A stretch of 64,000 bases of DNA from contig CAKNFJ010000001.1 in assembly GCA_930633495.1 (NCBI GenBank), forward strand, positions 1 to 64,000, in the 5' to 3' direction. The notes below the pieces were generated by a model. That model was not told the origin of the DNA. It was given only the letters and a program-made list of their open reading frames with translations, and ran no database searches. Origin of the DNA: Hyphomicrobiales bacterium (GTDB lineage: Bacteria; Pseudomonadota; Alphaproteobacteria; Rhizobiales; Beijerinckiaceae). Positions 1-8,659 of this stretch are shown here, piece by piece (position 1 is the stretch's first letter; every line of letters starts with the position of its first letter). The translations under genes and the position numbers were made by a program.

Positions 1-302
1 CTTTCGCAATTTGGTGCGTGAGTGAGTGATCGTCTCAGGTGAGGCTGCTGAGGCTTAGGCTCGGATATTTCGGTGCACACCACTCAGCAGTCTTTTGGTG
101 CGGGCTTTTGCCGCACACGCTTCGCTACTGCCTCTGAGAAAATGGTGCGCAAATCCGGGCCATATGCGGGTCGGCCGACCGGCTGTGAACCTGTAAAGAT
201 GCACGGGACGCTTTCGTAACGCGATCGATTCCCATGAAAGCGCCCCGACAATCCGCGATTGCCCCGGCTGCGCAACCCGGACCAGCTGCGCCGGGGCAAC
301 CG
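1..302. other. Non-coding left flank of the recombinase element, with TGGTGCG repeats
   Basis: No convincing gene is seen in either strand. The stretch follows the stop codon of the leftward helicase gene, so it looks like the end of the recombinase operon or of the whole element. It carries three plus-strand copies of TGGTGCG (12-18, 96-102, 143-149) and a degenerate one near 71-77. All point rightward into the element. They match inverted copies upstream of the first recombinase gene. The true end of the element could lie in this stretch or beyond the window. Confidence 0.5.
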
Positions 303-2432
303 CTAACCGCCGCAGCCTGTCGCAACGGCAACTGGGCGATTGAGGCGGTGGCCCAGAATATATCGCAGTCCTATCTGTCGGCTGGCTGATATTCCTTCGG
401 CTCGCACGGCACTCTCGAAGGCCTTGCGGTCTCCTACGAGGACCACCTGTTGCTGGGCCCGTGTCGCCGCAGTGTACAGCATGGTGCGATCAAGCAAACG
501 GCTCCTGGTCACTGGCATGATGACCCGCGGGAACTGCGAGCCCTGGGCCTTATGCACCGTGATGGCATACGCGTGCTCCAGGTTGCCGATCGCGCCTCCC
601 GAGATGACCCTCGTTTCGCCATCAAAATCGACGCGCAGTTCGTCCGCTCCAACCGCAACTACAGTGCCGAGGCTGCCGTTCATAAGTTCGAGGTCGTAGT
701 CGTTACGTACCCAAATGACAGGCTCGCCGGCCAAAAACTGCCCCGGCTCTCGGCCATGGTCTTCGGCGAAGCTGTGGAACAAATTGTTGATGCCAGCGAC
801 CCCCGCGTTTCCCGTCCGCAATGCGCTGATGATCTGGGTACCGGTCGCTCCCAGCTCTGCTCGTAGCTGAACTAAGCGGTCGGGGATTTCCTGGTCAGCG
901 CATTCGATAAAGCTGACTCCGGGGTTGGGACCGGCATAACCAACGAACGCTGGCAGTTCGCCAACGCGAATGGATCGTGCCACGGCGGGAATGCCAGTGG
1001 AGTCAGCTTGACGATGTACCTGGAGCAGATGCGTTTTTGGGATCGGGCTTTCCGGCTCAGCTAGGACATGAAGTACCAAGCCAAACCCGATCGGGGGAAT
1101 CTGGCCCGGATCGCCGACCAACATCAATCGCGTATCTGGAGGCAGCTTCTTTAAGAGACGATAGAACAGCGGGAGGTCGAGCATGCTGGCTTCATCAATG
1201 ATGACCAAGGCTCCCGAGAGGGCATCGAGCTCAATGGTGCCGTCCGCGATCCGATTGATGAAGCCAGCAATGGTCATCGCTGGTCGGCCGGTAGTCTCCT
1301 TCATGCGCTGGGCAGCTCGGCCCGCCAGCGCGATCTGGTAGACCGAACTGAGCTGACGCTCGCAAATGTCGTGCACTGCCCGGAGCGCCGTTGTCTTTCC
1401 AGTGCCTGCCCCGCCCGTGAGCAGGGACAGGGGCATTCGAACGGCGGCAGCGACGGCTGCTCGCTGTTCCTGGTTCATGGAATAGCCGAGGCGCTGCTCG
1501 AAGCGATCCAACTCTCTGGCGATTTCACTGGTGCCGAGGGCGGATGTGAAGGGCATCTGACCCTGGCCACCCAAGCGGGTGACCACCTGGTTGGCAAGAA
1601 AGGTTTCCATGGCGGCGGCGCCGGCGCCTACGATCAATCCGCCGCACGGGAGAACCGCGTTGTCCTCTATCGCGAGCCTCAGCGCTGTGGCCGCGGATTC
1701 CTCACTGCTGTCCAAGAGAGAGCGGATGCCGACAAGCAACTCAGCCTTTTCGGTGGCGGTGTGCCCGCCTTCAAGCCGGGCATAGACAGCTGCTTCGACA
1801 CCGGCAACCAGTCTCCTGGGGTCATCCAGTGGCACGCCTATCGCCCGAGCAAGAGCTTCGACCTGCCTCCATGGCAGGAAGGCCAGGAGCCTGTATGGGT
1901 TTTCCTTAGCCTTCTCGGGCAACGCGTTTCCGTAGATCGCTGCGAGAGGCGCTGCGATCTTTCGAGGCAGCCCGTGCGCATCCAGCCAGCGGTAGGTTCC
2001 TGCTTCGAGCGTCTGTTCGGCCCACGCAAGCATTGCCGCCCGCGCAAGCTCCGCGCTGACGATGGGATTGAGGCTGTGAGGGTCGCCCCCGTCGAGTAGA
2101 TCGTAAAGCCGATCGCCGAAAGCCTCGTACAGTTGGCGTGCTCTGACCTTCCCAATTCCCGGGCAAGCGGGGCTACAAAGGAAGCTGATCACCATCTCGC
2201 CGGTGGGGCGTTCCAGGATGGCTGAGGACGCTTGCAATTGGGGGCCATGCTCAGGGTGGCGGACAATGGAGCCATGCAGTTCCCACGTCTCTCCCAACCT
2301 CGGTGGCCGCGGCATCGCATCGCCATTGGTGAGGATGCGCATGCGCAAGCCATCCGGAGAGCGACCCGTAAAGATCGCGCCGCCGTGTCGCCCTATCCAG
2401 TGAATGGCCTCAACGGCAAAAGATCCGATCAC
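303..2432 (-). CDS. RecD2-like superfamily 1 DNA helicase
   Basis: ATP-dependent 5'-3' DNA helicase of the RecD2/TraA-like SF1B group, predicted. An N-terminal region with helix-hairpin-helix-like character (PGIGKVRA near residue 90) precedes the motor. Walker A (GGAGTGKTT) lies about residue 340, Walker B (VIIDEAS) about 405, motif III (VGDPGQIPP) about 435, and the C-terminal motifs (TVHKAQGSQ and YTAATRA) about 630-660. At 709 aa it matches RecD2 length. The start is GTG, overlapping the upstream stop by 4 bases (GTGA), so translation is probably coupled. It is the last gene of a six-gene operon with three tyrosine recombinases, which suggests a role in processing or replicating an excised element rather than RecBCD-type repair. 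No recB or recC is nearby. The helicase call is firm; the role is inferred. Confidence 0.85.
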   Translation of the reverse strand: MIGSFAVEAIHWIGRHGGAIFTGRSPDGLRMRILTNGDAMPRPPRLGETWELHGSIVRHPEHGPQLQASSAILERPTGEMVISFLCSPACPGIGKVRARQLYEAFGDRLYDLLDGGDPHSLNPIVSAELARAAMLAWAEQTLEAGTYRWLDAHGLPRKIAAPLAAIYGNALPEKAKENPYRLLAFLPWRQVEALARAIGVPLDDPRRLVAGVEAAVYARLEGGHTATEKAELLVGIRSLLDSSEESAATALRLAIEDNAVLPCGGLIVGAGAAAMETFLANQVVTRLGGQGQMPFTSALGTSEIARELDRFEQRLGYSMNQEQRAAVAAAVRMPLSLLTGGAGTGKTTALRAVHDICERQLSSVYQIALAGRAAQRMKETTGRPAMTIAGFINRIADGTIELDALSGALVIIDEASMLDLPLFYRLLKKLPPDTRLMLVGDPGQIPPIGFGLVLHVLAEPESPIPKTHLLQVHRQADSTGIPAVARSIRVGELPAFVGYAGPNPGVSFIECADQEIPDRLVQLRAELGATGTQIISALRTGNAGVAGINNLFHSFAEDHGREPGQFLAGEPVIWVRNDYDLELMNGSLGTVVAVGADELRVDFDGETRVISGGAIGNLEHAYAITVHKAQGSQFPRVIMPVTRSRLLDRTMLYTAATRAQQQVVLVGDRKAFESAVRAEGISASRQIGLRYILGHRLNRPVAVATGCGG

Positions 2433-2881
2433 ACTATTACCCGCCGCCCGGACAGCATGATCTGCTCAATATGCTCCAGTCGTCGGAGGCGATCCCTGAG
2501 CCCAGTGATCTCGGCCATCTGTGCAGCGATGCGCTCGTCTCGTCTTTTAATCTCCTGCTCCAAGCGGCGCGTCTTGTCGTCGGCGGCAGCAGGATGATGC
2601 TGCGCCTGGACGCTGGCATCGGTAGCGCCTCTATCTCGTTCCACTCGCGGCTCCAGGACGCCAGTTTGGTGCAGGCGACCCTCAAGCTCAAAGAAAAGAG
2701 CTTTCGCCGCTGGATTCTGGGCGAACACGGACCTTCCAAACCCGCAAGCGCTAGCGATGGCGCTCCGGTTCAACTGCCCATTTGTAATGAAGGCGGCCCA
2801 GTCCTCTGGACGTCTGATTTCGTCAGCCCAAGCTCGCAGTTTGCGGACGTTCGCCTCGGCAATCTGGCGGCCATTGGCCAT
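2429..2881 (-). CDS. Small accessory protein of the recombinase element (VPA1267-like)
   Basis: A 150-aa protein. The N-terminal half (MANGRQIAEANVRKL..., then LNRSAIASACGFGRS near residues 37-51) looks like a DNA-binding helix-turn-helix. The C-terminal half is a charged heptad-rich helix (about 100-140), a likely coiled coil. From memory it resembles the family named after Vibrio VPA1267, which sits beside recombinases in mobile islands; I could not check this. Its ATG overlaps the upstream stop (TGATG) and its own stop overlaps the helicase GTG. Likely a DNA-binding or architectural partner of the recombinases, by inference. Confidence 0.65.
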   Translation of the reverse strand: MANGRQIAEANVRKLRAWADEIRRPEDWAAFITNGQLNRSAIASACGFGRSVFAQNPAAKALFFELEGRLHQTGVLEPRVERDRGATDASVQAQHHPAAADDKTRRLEQEIKRRDERIAAQMAEITGLRDRLRRLEHIEQIMLSGRRVIV

Positions 2882-3366
2882 CAGGCATCCCCCTCATCGG
2901 CTACGGATGCAAGGCGAAGAGGTGTGACGGGATCCGGAATGGCCTTGATGTCGGCAAGCTTGCTCAACGCCGCCTGGTGGGCCTCGAAAAAGCGCCGATA
3001 TGCGCGCATTCCGCCAATCTCGCCCACGGCCATGATCATGGCCCTGTGTGACGCAATCAGAAGTGCATTTTCCTCCGTGAGCTCTTTGATACGCAAGTTC
3101 GCTCGGGCCAGAGGAAGGCTTTCAGAACTCGTGATATGGCCTCGCTGCGTTCCCCTGATAGTAACAGCTAGCTTCTGCAAATTCCTGGCTCTTTGGACTT
3201 GATCTCGGCGCTCCGCGTCTCGTGACAATGTTGTGTGCGCCACACCCAGCTTCACAGCGACCGAGCGCAATGTGACCTTCTCGTCGGCTGCGATCAGTTC
3301 ACGGCAAACACTGCCAATTTTCGGGTCGGGGGCGTCCAATTCGTCGAGCGTGATGATCTCAGTCAT
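2881..3366 (-). CDS. Small helix-turn-helix/coiled-coil protein, TnpC- or GmtX-like position
   Basis: A 161-aa protein. A predicted helix-turn-helix (VTLRSVAVKLGVAHTTLSRD, about residues 31-50) is followed by a long helix (about 85-115). It has no catalytic motif. The layout of one HTH that reads a short site plus a helical tail recalls the TnpC proteins of Tn554-type transposons and the third protein of Gamma-Mobile-Trio modules. Those assignments come from memory and gene position only. The ATG overlaps the stop of the 771-aa recombinase by 4 bases. Probable recombination directionality or accessory factor. Confidence 0.65.
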   Translation of the reverse strand: MTEIITLDELDAPDPKIGSVCRELIAADEKVTLRSVAVKLGVAHTTLSRDAERRDQVQRARNLQKLAVTIRGTQRGHITSSESLPLARANLRIKELTEENALLIASHRAMIMAVGEIGGMRAYRRFFEAHQAALSKLADIKAIPDPVTPLRLASVADEGDA

Positions 3367-5678
3367 TCGATTAGGCCGCTCATGCGAACTTCCTTGAAGG
3401 GGCGGCTAAGATCCTCACCATTGGGGAAGACGAAGTCGCCTGCTTTGGTCGCGATGGCCTGTTCGATCGCCGCCAGTCGGGCGGTCGCTTGTGCCTTTGC
3501 CTTGGATTTCGCTGCGTCTGACCCAGGGTGCTTGTCGATCGAGGCGAGAACAGCTTGATACCGGCCTGCGAGCTTTTGGAGCTGTGTGGTCTCGCCCGGC
3601 AAACCCGTCCTCATCAGATGGCTGCAGCCACCGAAACATTCGAGGTGGCGAGGGCAGGGTTCAACGACAAAGGAGTTCAGGCAAAGGCCATATGGCGTGA
3701 TCTGCATCCCGTCGGCCTCGGCAGCCAAATAGACCACTGCGGCTTCGTCGCCTTCTTCCTTTTGGATCCGGCGAAACTCGTCGACGACCCGACCACTACT
3801 CCGATTGGAGGCGATGAGCTTAAAGGCATCCCGAGCGGGTCCGATAAGAAGGTCCGCCGTGCCTGGCGGCAACTCCATGTCGGTCAATTCCTGGGCCAAC
3901 GTTCGGCTATCGTATTCATGGCTTTGCGCAACGGATTTCCGGCCAAAGCGATGAGTAATGATGGTATCAGCGACGCCAGCAACAAACAGCTCGTTATTGT
4001 GCATGTGTCGCATGGCATGCGAGTTGAGCGTGTAGGATGCCGCTTCCGGTTTGCCATACTTAGCAAAGAAGCTCTGCCCCGCCACGCTTTCCTTTCCCAA
4101 CGCCTCAGTGATGTCTTGCGAAGTCAGGCGACCGACGAAGGCATATCGTGTTACGTCGCAGACGGTATCTCCGCGTGCTTCATTGAGGGCGCGCTTTGGA
4201 GCCAGAAAGAGGCATTCATGGACAGCGAGTTCTCGCTGTCCTTCAAGAGGAAAGCCTTCGGTGTCGCTGAGCTTCGTCGGCAAGTTTATCTTGATTGCCT
4301 GTTCGAACTCCGAGATCAGGACGCCGAGGGATCCATACCGTGGACGCGATGCATTGCTGGCTGGCCGCAATTCGGAAGTCGCGATATCGCGACGAGGAAT
4401 CCAGCTGTTTCCACTCCGTGCCATGTATAGGGTAAATGCACCGCTATACGGTGCTCCTTGGCTTTGAAGTCGCGCTTGGTAGCTCCTGATTTCCAAGAGA
4501 ACCTTGGGGTCAAGCGTCCGACGGTATTTCTTAGCGAGATGATTATTCTTAGGGCCGTAAAAGACAAACGGGTTTCCTGATATGCGAGGGTAAATTTCCG
4601 TCAATGGCACCATTTCGTCGAGAGCATACTCGGGGAATATGCGGCCGGTTGTGATTTGCTCCTTGAGACGTTGGCGTAACGGCGCGGTTGCTTGTTCCAC
4701 GCGGTCGAGCACGGTTTGCACCTCATCCTCGAACATCCGGAGGATCGAGGTGGAAGTTTCGGCATAGATGACGGAGCGGGCCGATCTCAGGCCCTGCTTT
4801 TCCGAGAAGTGACGGATGAACATGGTCTGGCCAATGCCACCCCGCACGGCGGCGCTCTGCCCACGAACGTCCACGTATTTTTTCACGCTTACCGGCTTCA
4901 CGGGAATTGTCGCTATCTCTTCGACGCGCAAACCCATCAGGATGCCAAGCTCCACGGCGCCGAACCTGACCATGTCGTAGAAGGATGTGGGGCGTTCCTC
5001 GAGGAGAATGCGGAGCATTTCCCAGAACTCCCGCGCCCGGGGAAGGCGATCTGCCCTCCGCCGCTCTTCGAGTTTCGTGCGGATCTCCGGCATGCGCTTT
5101 CTCGCATTCAGCCTCTTCGATCGCTGTCCAAGCAAAGGGCAAAAGGCCGAAAGTCCGTTGTCATCGAGAATGATCAACAAAGCTTCGACCAGCGATTGGA
5201 GCTTGGCGTTTTTGTCAGCTTTCCCCAGGATCGACAGCGCCGTACCTACGTCCTCGCTGTTCAGTTCCCACGGCTCTTTCTCATAGCAGCAGGTAGCCAA
5301 GGCGCGTATCGGTCGTAAGATTCCATGGCGAATATGCTTGGCGCTATTCCTCTTCTCAAACAGAGCCCGAACCGTCAGTGCCTTCAAAAGCTCCCGCCAT
5401 TCGGGACTGATTGCACCATCGTTGATAAGGGAGGCGCCGAGAGATGCTCGCTCGGCGTTCAAGATGGCGAGGGTGGATGGATCCCGACCAAAGTCGGAGA
5501 GATAAAAGGCCGGCGGCTTTGGTGTGCCCGTTATTTCACCGATATCCCACCGAACATCCTTCGACACAGCACCGTCAGGCCCCACAGGGATGTCCCAGCG
5601 AAGGCCATTCGCATTTGCAACCCGCTGGTAGGTCGAGATGAACTGATCAAATTGGGCCGGACGATCGCCGCCGCTCAT
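3363..5678 (-). CDS. Large tyrosine recombinase-like protein with C-terminal Cys cluster
   Basis: A 771-aa protein, far longer than a usual integrase. A catalytic-domain pattern is visible: Arg in GLRVEEIA (about residue 251), then HAMRHMHNN (an HxxR box, about 565), then FGRKSVAQSHEYD with the probable Tyr nucleophile about 600. The H/W of box III is not obvious, so activity is uncertain. A Cys-rich segment (about 685-705; GLCLN, PCPRHLEC, GGC) could bind zinc. It is followed by a helical tail. It has 4-base overlaps with both neighbours. It occupies the place of TnpB in Tn554 or GmtZ in Gamma-Mobile-Trio modules. Recombinase fold likely; precise role unknown. Confidence 0.7.
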   Translation of the reverse strand: MSGGDRPAQFDQFISTYQRVANANGLRWDIPVGPDGAVSKDVRWDIGEITGTPKPPAFYLSDFGRDPSTLAILNAERASLGASLINDGAISPEWRELLKALTVRALFEKRNSAKHIRHGILRPIRALATCCYEKEPWELNSEDVGTALSILGKADKNAKLQSLVEALLIILDDNGLSAFCPLLGQRSKRLNARKRMPEIRTKLEERRRADRLPRAREFWEMLRILLEERPTSFYDMVRFGAVELGILMGLRVEEIATIPVKPVSVKKYVDVRGQSAAVRGGIGQTMFIRHFSEKQGLRSARSVIYAETSTSILRMFEDEVQTVLDRVEQATAPLRQRLKEQITTGRIFPEYALDEMVPLTEIYPRISGNPFVFYGPKNNHLAKKYRRTLDPKVLLEIRSYQARLQSQGAPYSGAFTLYMARSGNSWIPRRDIATSELRPASNASRPRYGSLGVLISEFEQAIKINLPTKLSDTEGFPLEGQRELAVHECLFLAPKRALNEARGDTVCDVTRYAFVGRLTSQDITEALGKESVAGQSFFAKYGKPEAASYTLNSHAMRHMHNNELFVAGVADTIITHRFGRKSVAQSHEYDSRTLAQELTDMELPPGTADLLIGPARDAFKLIASNRSSGRVVDEFRRIQKEEGDEAAVVYLAAEADGMQITPYGLCLNSFVVEPCPRHLECFGGCSHLMRTGLPGETTQLQKLAGRYQAVLASIDKHPGSDAAKSKAKAQATARLAAIEQAIATKAGDFVFPNGEDLSRPFKEVRMSGLIE

Positions 5679-7234
5679 CGCGCCTGCTCCGGCATGGTCG
5701 GATCCAAATCCTCGACAATGGCATCAATAATTTCCACCACCTCGCGCAGCTGCATGAACGCTGGGCTCACCCGATCTGTGCGGCCGGACGCGACAAACTC
5801 CTGGACGATTTGCTGAACGGAATCCCGAGCAGCCCGATGCACCTCGGCATCTCGGAGGTACATAAACTTGGCGCAGCCGTAGCATGCGAGGGCAGGGGTC
5901 TTTGTGCAAAAGGACTGCCCGATGGCGCAGCCCCCAATTCCCGCGATCAGATGGCCATGAGGAGCGGAGCCAACCTGCATGTCATTCGGCAGATCATTGA
6001 GTTCGTCGAGTGTGACGGAGCGCGCTTTCAGCGCCTTATCAATCGCCTGGAACAGGGGAGACAGGCCAAGGGCCTGATTGATTTTCTCCGCCTGAGTTGG
6101 GCTCATCTCGATGTAGGCGTCAGCTGTCTCGATGTCCTGGTGCATAAGGAACTCGGCCAACTCAACGCGGGAACAGCCGGCATCCGCCTTCCGTTGCGCA
6201 GCGGAATGCCGAAGGTCATAAGGCACCCTGCGAACACCTGTGATCTGCTCAGTTTTCTCCGCTACGATCGTAGTGATTTCAGAGGGCGAGACCCCGAATA
6301 GGGAATTGGGCCGATCGAAATCGACGGCGGGATTTAGCAATGCTCGTCGCGCCAACCACTCGGCCATCATCGGCGTCCAGTCCCGCTTCATCTTGCGGGT
6401 TTGCTCCATGGACTTCGCCTTGCCCCTTTGCTTGGCGTACCTGAAAGTCAAATGAATGACCGGATTTCCCTCATCCTGAGTGCGAAGCCTGGCGTGGCCG
6501 ATATCGCGGTTGGCGATCTGAATAGGACGCATGGCGTGCGCATAATTCCAGAACAGTACGCACGCGTCGCGGAGGTCCGCCGTCTGCACCGAGGCAGGGC
6601 TACCACGGAGAATTTCAGCGTTCAGATCGTCAAAATATGAGATGATTCTGCGCTCCTCCTCGAAGCTGATGATCGCTGCTCCATCGCGAACCGTTCGGTA
6701 CTTGGAGCGCTCGAATGGCGCGTTGATTGATTTCAATATGTTCGCATGCGACTTTCCCCAGCCAGCAATCTCAACTTCGCAGAAAAAATAGAGCATCGCC
6801 TTAGCGGACGTAAAATATTGGCTGCTTCCGACGACGCCTGACAGCGCAAAGAATTCCGTTCTTAGATATGAAATAGCATCTTCAGGCGCCTTGCACGCAA
6901 TGATCAAAAGAGGCAACTGATACGCGATCGTGCGGATATAATCCCCGAGGTAATTTACTGCTGTAGAGGGATTTTTGTGAAGCCTATTGATAGTAAAATG
7001 CTTTAATAAAATCTCCAATTGCGCACTGAGATTTGAGTACGGCAACGTCGCTTTTCTTCCGCCGCAGTCGATAATCCAGCGCTTCTCACTTGTATCTATA
7101 GATTTCGTCTTCTCGTTATATTCATCATAATAGCGAGCTATTTTTGGCAACGGGCCCAATTCTTCAGCGACGGAATTAAAGATTTCGACGCTATCAGATG
7201 GCTTTGAATTTGGGCTAGTTTCAAAATAGTTCAT
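5675..7234 (-). CDS. Tyrosine recombinase/integrase with C-terminal Cys cluster
   Basis: A 519-aa site-specific recombinase. Its catalytic residues are readable: Arg in AMRPIQIAN (about residue 235), YDLRHSAAQ (about 340; Tyr replaces the usual His of HxxR), box-III His in LMHQDIET, and the nucleophile Tyr in ADAYIEM (about 373). A C-terminal Cys cluster (GGCAIGQSFC and CYGC, about 430-460) resembles those of integrases from Tn554-like and trio elements. The 5' third (6900-7230) is strikingly A+T-rich for this genome, a sign of foreign origin. It has ATGA overlaps with the 410-aa recombinase upstream and the 771-aa one downstream. Confidence 0.85.
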   Translation of the reverse strand: MNYFETSPNSKPSDSVEIFNSVAEELGPLPKIARYYDEYNEKTKSIDTSEKRWIIDCGGRKATLPYSNLSAQLEILLKHFTINRLHKNPSTAVNYLGDYIRTIAYQLPLLIIACKAPEDAISYLRTEFFALSGVVGSSQYFTSAKAMLYFFCEVEIAGWGKSHANILKSINAPFERSKYRTVRDGAAIISFEEERRIISYFDDLNAEILRGSPASVQTADLRDACVLFWNYAHAMRPIQIANRDIGHARLRTQDEGNPVIHLTFRYAKQRGKAKSMEQTRKMKRDWTPMMAEWLARRALLNPAVDFDRPNSLFGVSPSEITTIVAEKTEQITGVRRVPYDLRHSAAQRKADAGCSRVELAEFLMHQDIETADAYIEMSPTQAEKINQALGLSPLFQAIDKALKARSVTLDELNDLPNDMQVGSAPHGHLIAGIGGCAIGQSFCTKTPALACYGCAKFMYLRDAEVHRAARDSVQQIVQEFVASGRTDRVSPAFMQLREVVEIIDAIVEDLDPTMPEQAR

Positions 7235-8463
7235 ATCCGCACTTGGTCAATGCTAGGCTCGATGGCGCGAATTGCGTTCACATGGGAATCGAAATCATCA
7301 TTCCATACTTGTGCAACATGCCGTTCCCAGTACGCCCGAGCGTAGAGTCGCGGCATAACTGAATCGTAGGTCCATCCGAAGAACGCCCGCAGTTTCTGTA
7401 AGGCTGCCTCTTCCGAAATTCCGGCAGATCGAAAATGATAGAGCCTTACGACGGCGCATGTGTGCCGTAAGTCATGAGCCGTGACCTTTGGTTCGCGCAT
7501 CGCGTCCAGGAGATGCTGTCGAGAAGTGTGAGACAGCGCGCTTGATGCGCTCGACATGATCTTACTAACGCTTCGGGAGCCGAGTGGTACTCCGCTGGAA
7601 TTGAGAAAAAAATGGGGGTAGGGGGATTTTCCTCGATGATTCTCATAGAAATGCTGGAAGCGGCGGGCGACATCCGGAGATACAGGAACCTGCCTCACGC
7701 TGTGGTCATTCTTGATCGAAGGCGCATCGCAAAAGCGAGGGTCTTCCTCGGCGAAGAGGTTCTGAACATTGATCCAGTGTCGCGGCTTCAAGGTCTGATC
7801 ATCGATGCCGCTCTTGATGGCATCGGCGGGCAAAAGCAAAGCCTCACCTCGGCGAAGGCCTTGATGGAGGAATGCGAGCAAAAGGCAGTGATTTCGCCAC
7901 CGGCGGCTCTCACCACGGAATGGATTGTTGGAGGACGCCGGATCGAAGATTGCGTAGATTTCACGCAAGACGGTCGACGGCAAAGCGCGGATTGTGCTGG
8001 GGTTGGGGGCTTTAGGGTTTGGGCGAAGATTTGAAAGCCTGGCACTAAGCCTCTGGATCCGTCTGTGAATGCTTCTGTGAGATTCCTCCGCTTCCGATAC
8101 GCGCTTGACGATGGTCTCGACGAAACTCGATACGGTCGCCCACCGGTCACGGTGATCCGAACCGGTCTGAACGGCTGAGTTCCTCAGCTTGATGAAAAAG
8201 CCCTCCAACGACGTTGAAAGACGGTCCGCGTCTGCCTGGTGAAGGATATCGTCTAAGACGTCGGCGCCGTGAATGTCCTCGACGTGCTGATAGAACGCAT
8301 CGATTGCATGAAGATGCATCCGGGTGGTGTTGTTCCGGAGATGCGCAAGCGAGGTGACCTCATAGACCGCGGACCAGAATCTCGGAACGCCGGAAGTCGC
8401 GACCGCGACGGGGCGTCTTAATGACGCCGGGACGAAGTCCGAGTTGAGGTTGCGGATGCCCAT
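7231..8463 (-). CDS. Tyrosine recombinase/integrase, first gene of the element operon
   Basis: A 410-aa phage-integrase-type recombinase. It has a SAM-like N-terminal core-binding domain (about 25-125) and a catalytic domain (about 165-385). The residues seen are Arg in GLRRGEAL, HDLRHTCA (HxxR), Trp in FGWTYDS (box III) and Tyr in RLYARAYWE. All residues needed for DNA strand exchange appear present. It is the promoter-proximal gene of the six-gene operon. No clear Shine-Dalgarno sequence precedes the ATG; the upstream stretch on the coding strand is pyrimidine-rich. It carries no Cys cluster, unlike the next two recombinases. Comparable in size to TnpA of Tn554 or RitA of recombinase-in-trio elements. 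Confidence 0.88.
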   Translation of the reverse strand: MGIRNLNSDFVPASLRRPVAVATSGVPRFWSAVYEVTSLAHLRNNTTRMHLHAIDAFYQHVEDIHGADVLDDILHQADADRLSTSLEGFFIKLRNSAVQTGSDHRDRWATVSSFVETIVKRVSEAEESHRSIHRRIQRLSARLSNLRPNPKAPNPSTIRALPSTVLREIYAIFDPASSNNPFRGESRRWRNHCLLLAFLHQGLRRGEALLLPADAIKSGIDDQTLKPRHWINVQNLFAEEDPRFCDAPSIKNDHSVRQVPVSPDVARRFQHFYENHRGKSPYPHFFLNSSGVPLGSRSVSKIMSSASSALSHTSRQHLLDAMREPKVTAHDLRHTCAVVRLYHFRSAGISEEAALQKLRAFFGWTYDSVMPRLYARAYWERHVAQVWNDDFDSHVNAIRAIEPSIDQVRI

Positions 8464-8505
8464 AAAGGGAAAGGTAGCGGGCAGCTCTTAAAGGCCACAA
8501 GCGCG

Positions 8506-8577
8506 CGCACCAAAGCGACAGGGGATAAGTTCCTGATAGCGCTCCCAGTACTATCAGAGACTCGTCGCTTCGCACCA
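8506..8577. repeat. Two inverted copies of TGGTGCG upstream of the recombinase operon
   Basis: Reverse-complement copies lie at 8506-8512 and 8571-8577. Read on the minus strand both are TGGTGCG preceded by CTT or AAC, and both point into the element. They mirror the three plus-strand copies at 12-149. They are probable recombinase or accessory-protein binding sites, by inference from density and orientation. Confidence 0.5.
8533..8557. promoter_or_regulatory. Perfect 7-bp inverted repeat in the element's upstream region
   Basis: CTGATAG and CTATCAG are separated by 11 bases. The geometry fits a repressor operator or a tyrosine-recombinase core site with paired arms. It lies between the two TGGTGCG copies and 70-95 bases upstream of the first recombinase start, so it could control the whole operon. 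Confidence 0.4.
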
Positions 8578-8626
8578 GTTTTGAAAGTACCTCGCCTTCG
8601 CATAAGACATATTATGGAACTTGTTC

Positions 8627-8659
8627 ATTTGAGTCGGCAGGCCGATATGGACCTCAAAT
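8627..8659. repeat. Inverted repeat spanning the stop codon of the MBL-fold gene
   Basis: ATTTGAG (8627-8633) and CTCAAAT (8653-8659) form 7-bp arms around a 19-base spacer. The right arm includes the stop codon of the MBL-fold gene. It could be a weak terminator of the housekeeping operon or the attachment site of the neighbouring element. Confidence 0.35.

Noticed and set aside
12..149. TGGTGCG copies considered as a CRISPR-like array
   Set aside because: Repeats are only 7-10 bases and spacing is irregular (84 and 47 bases); no cas genes nearby.
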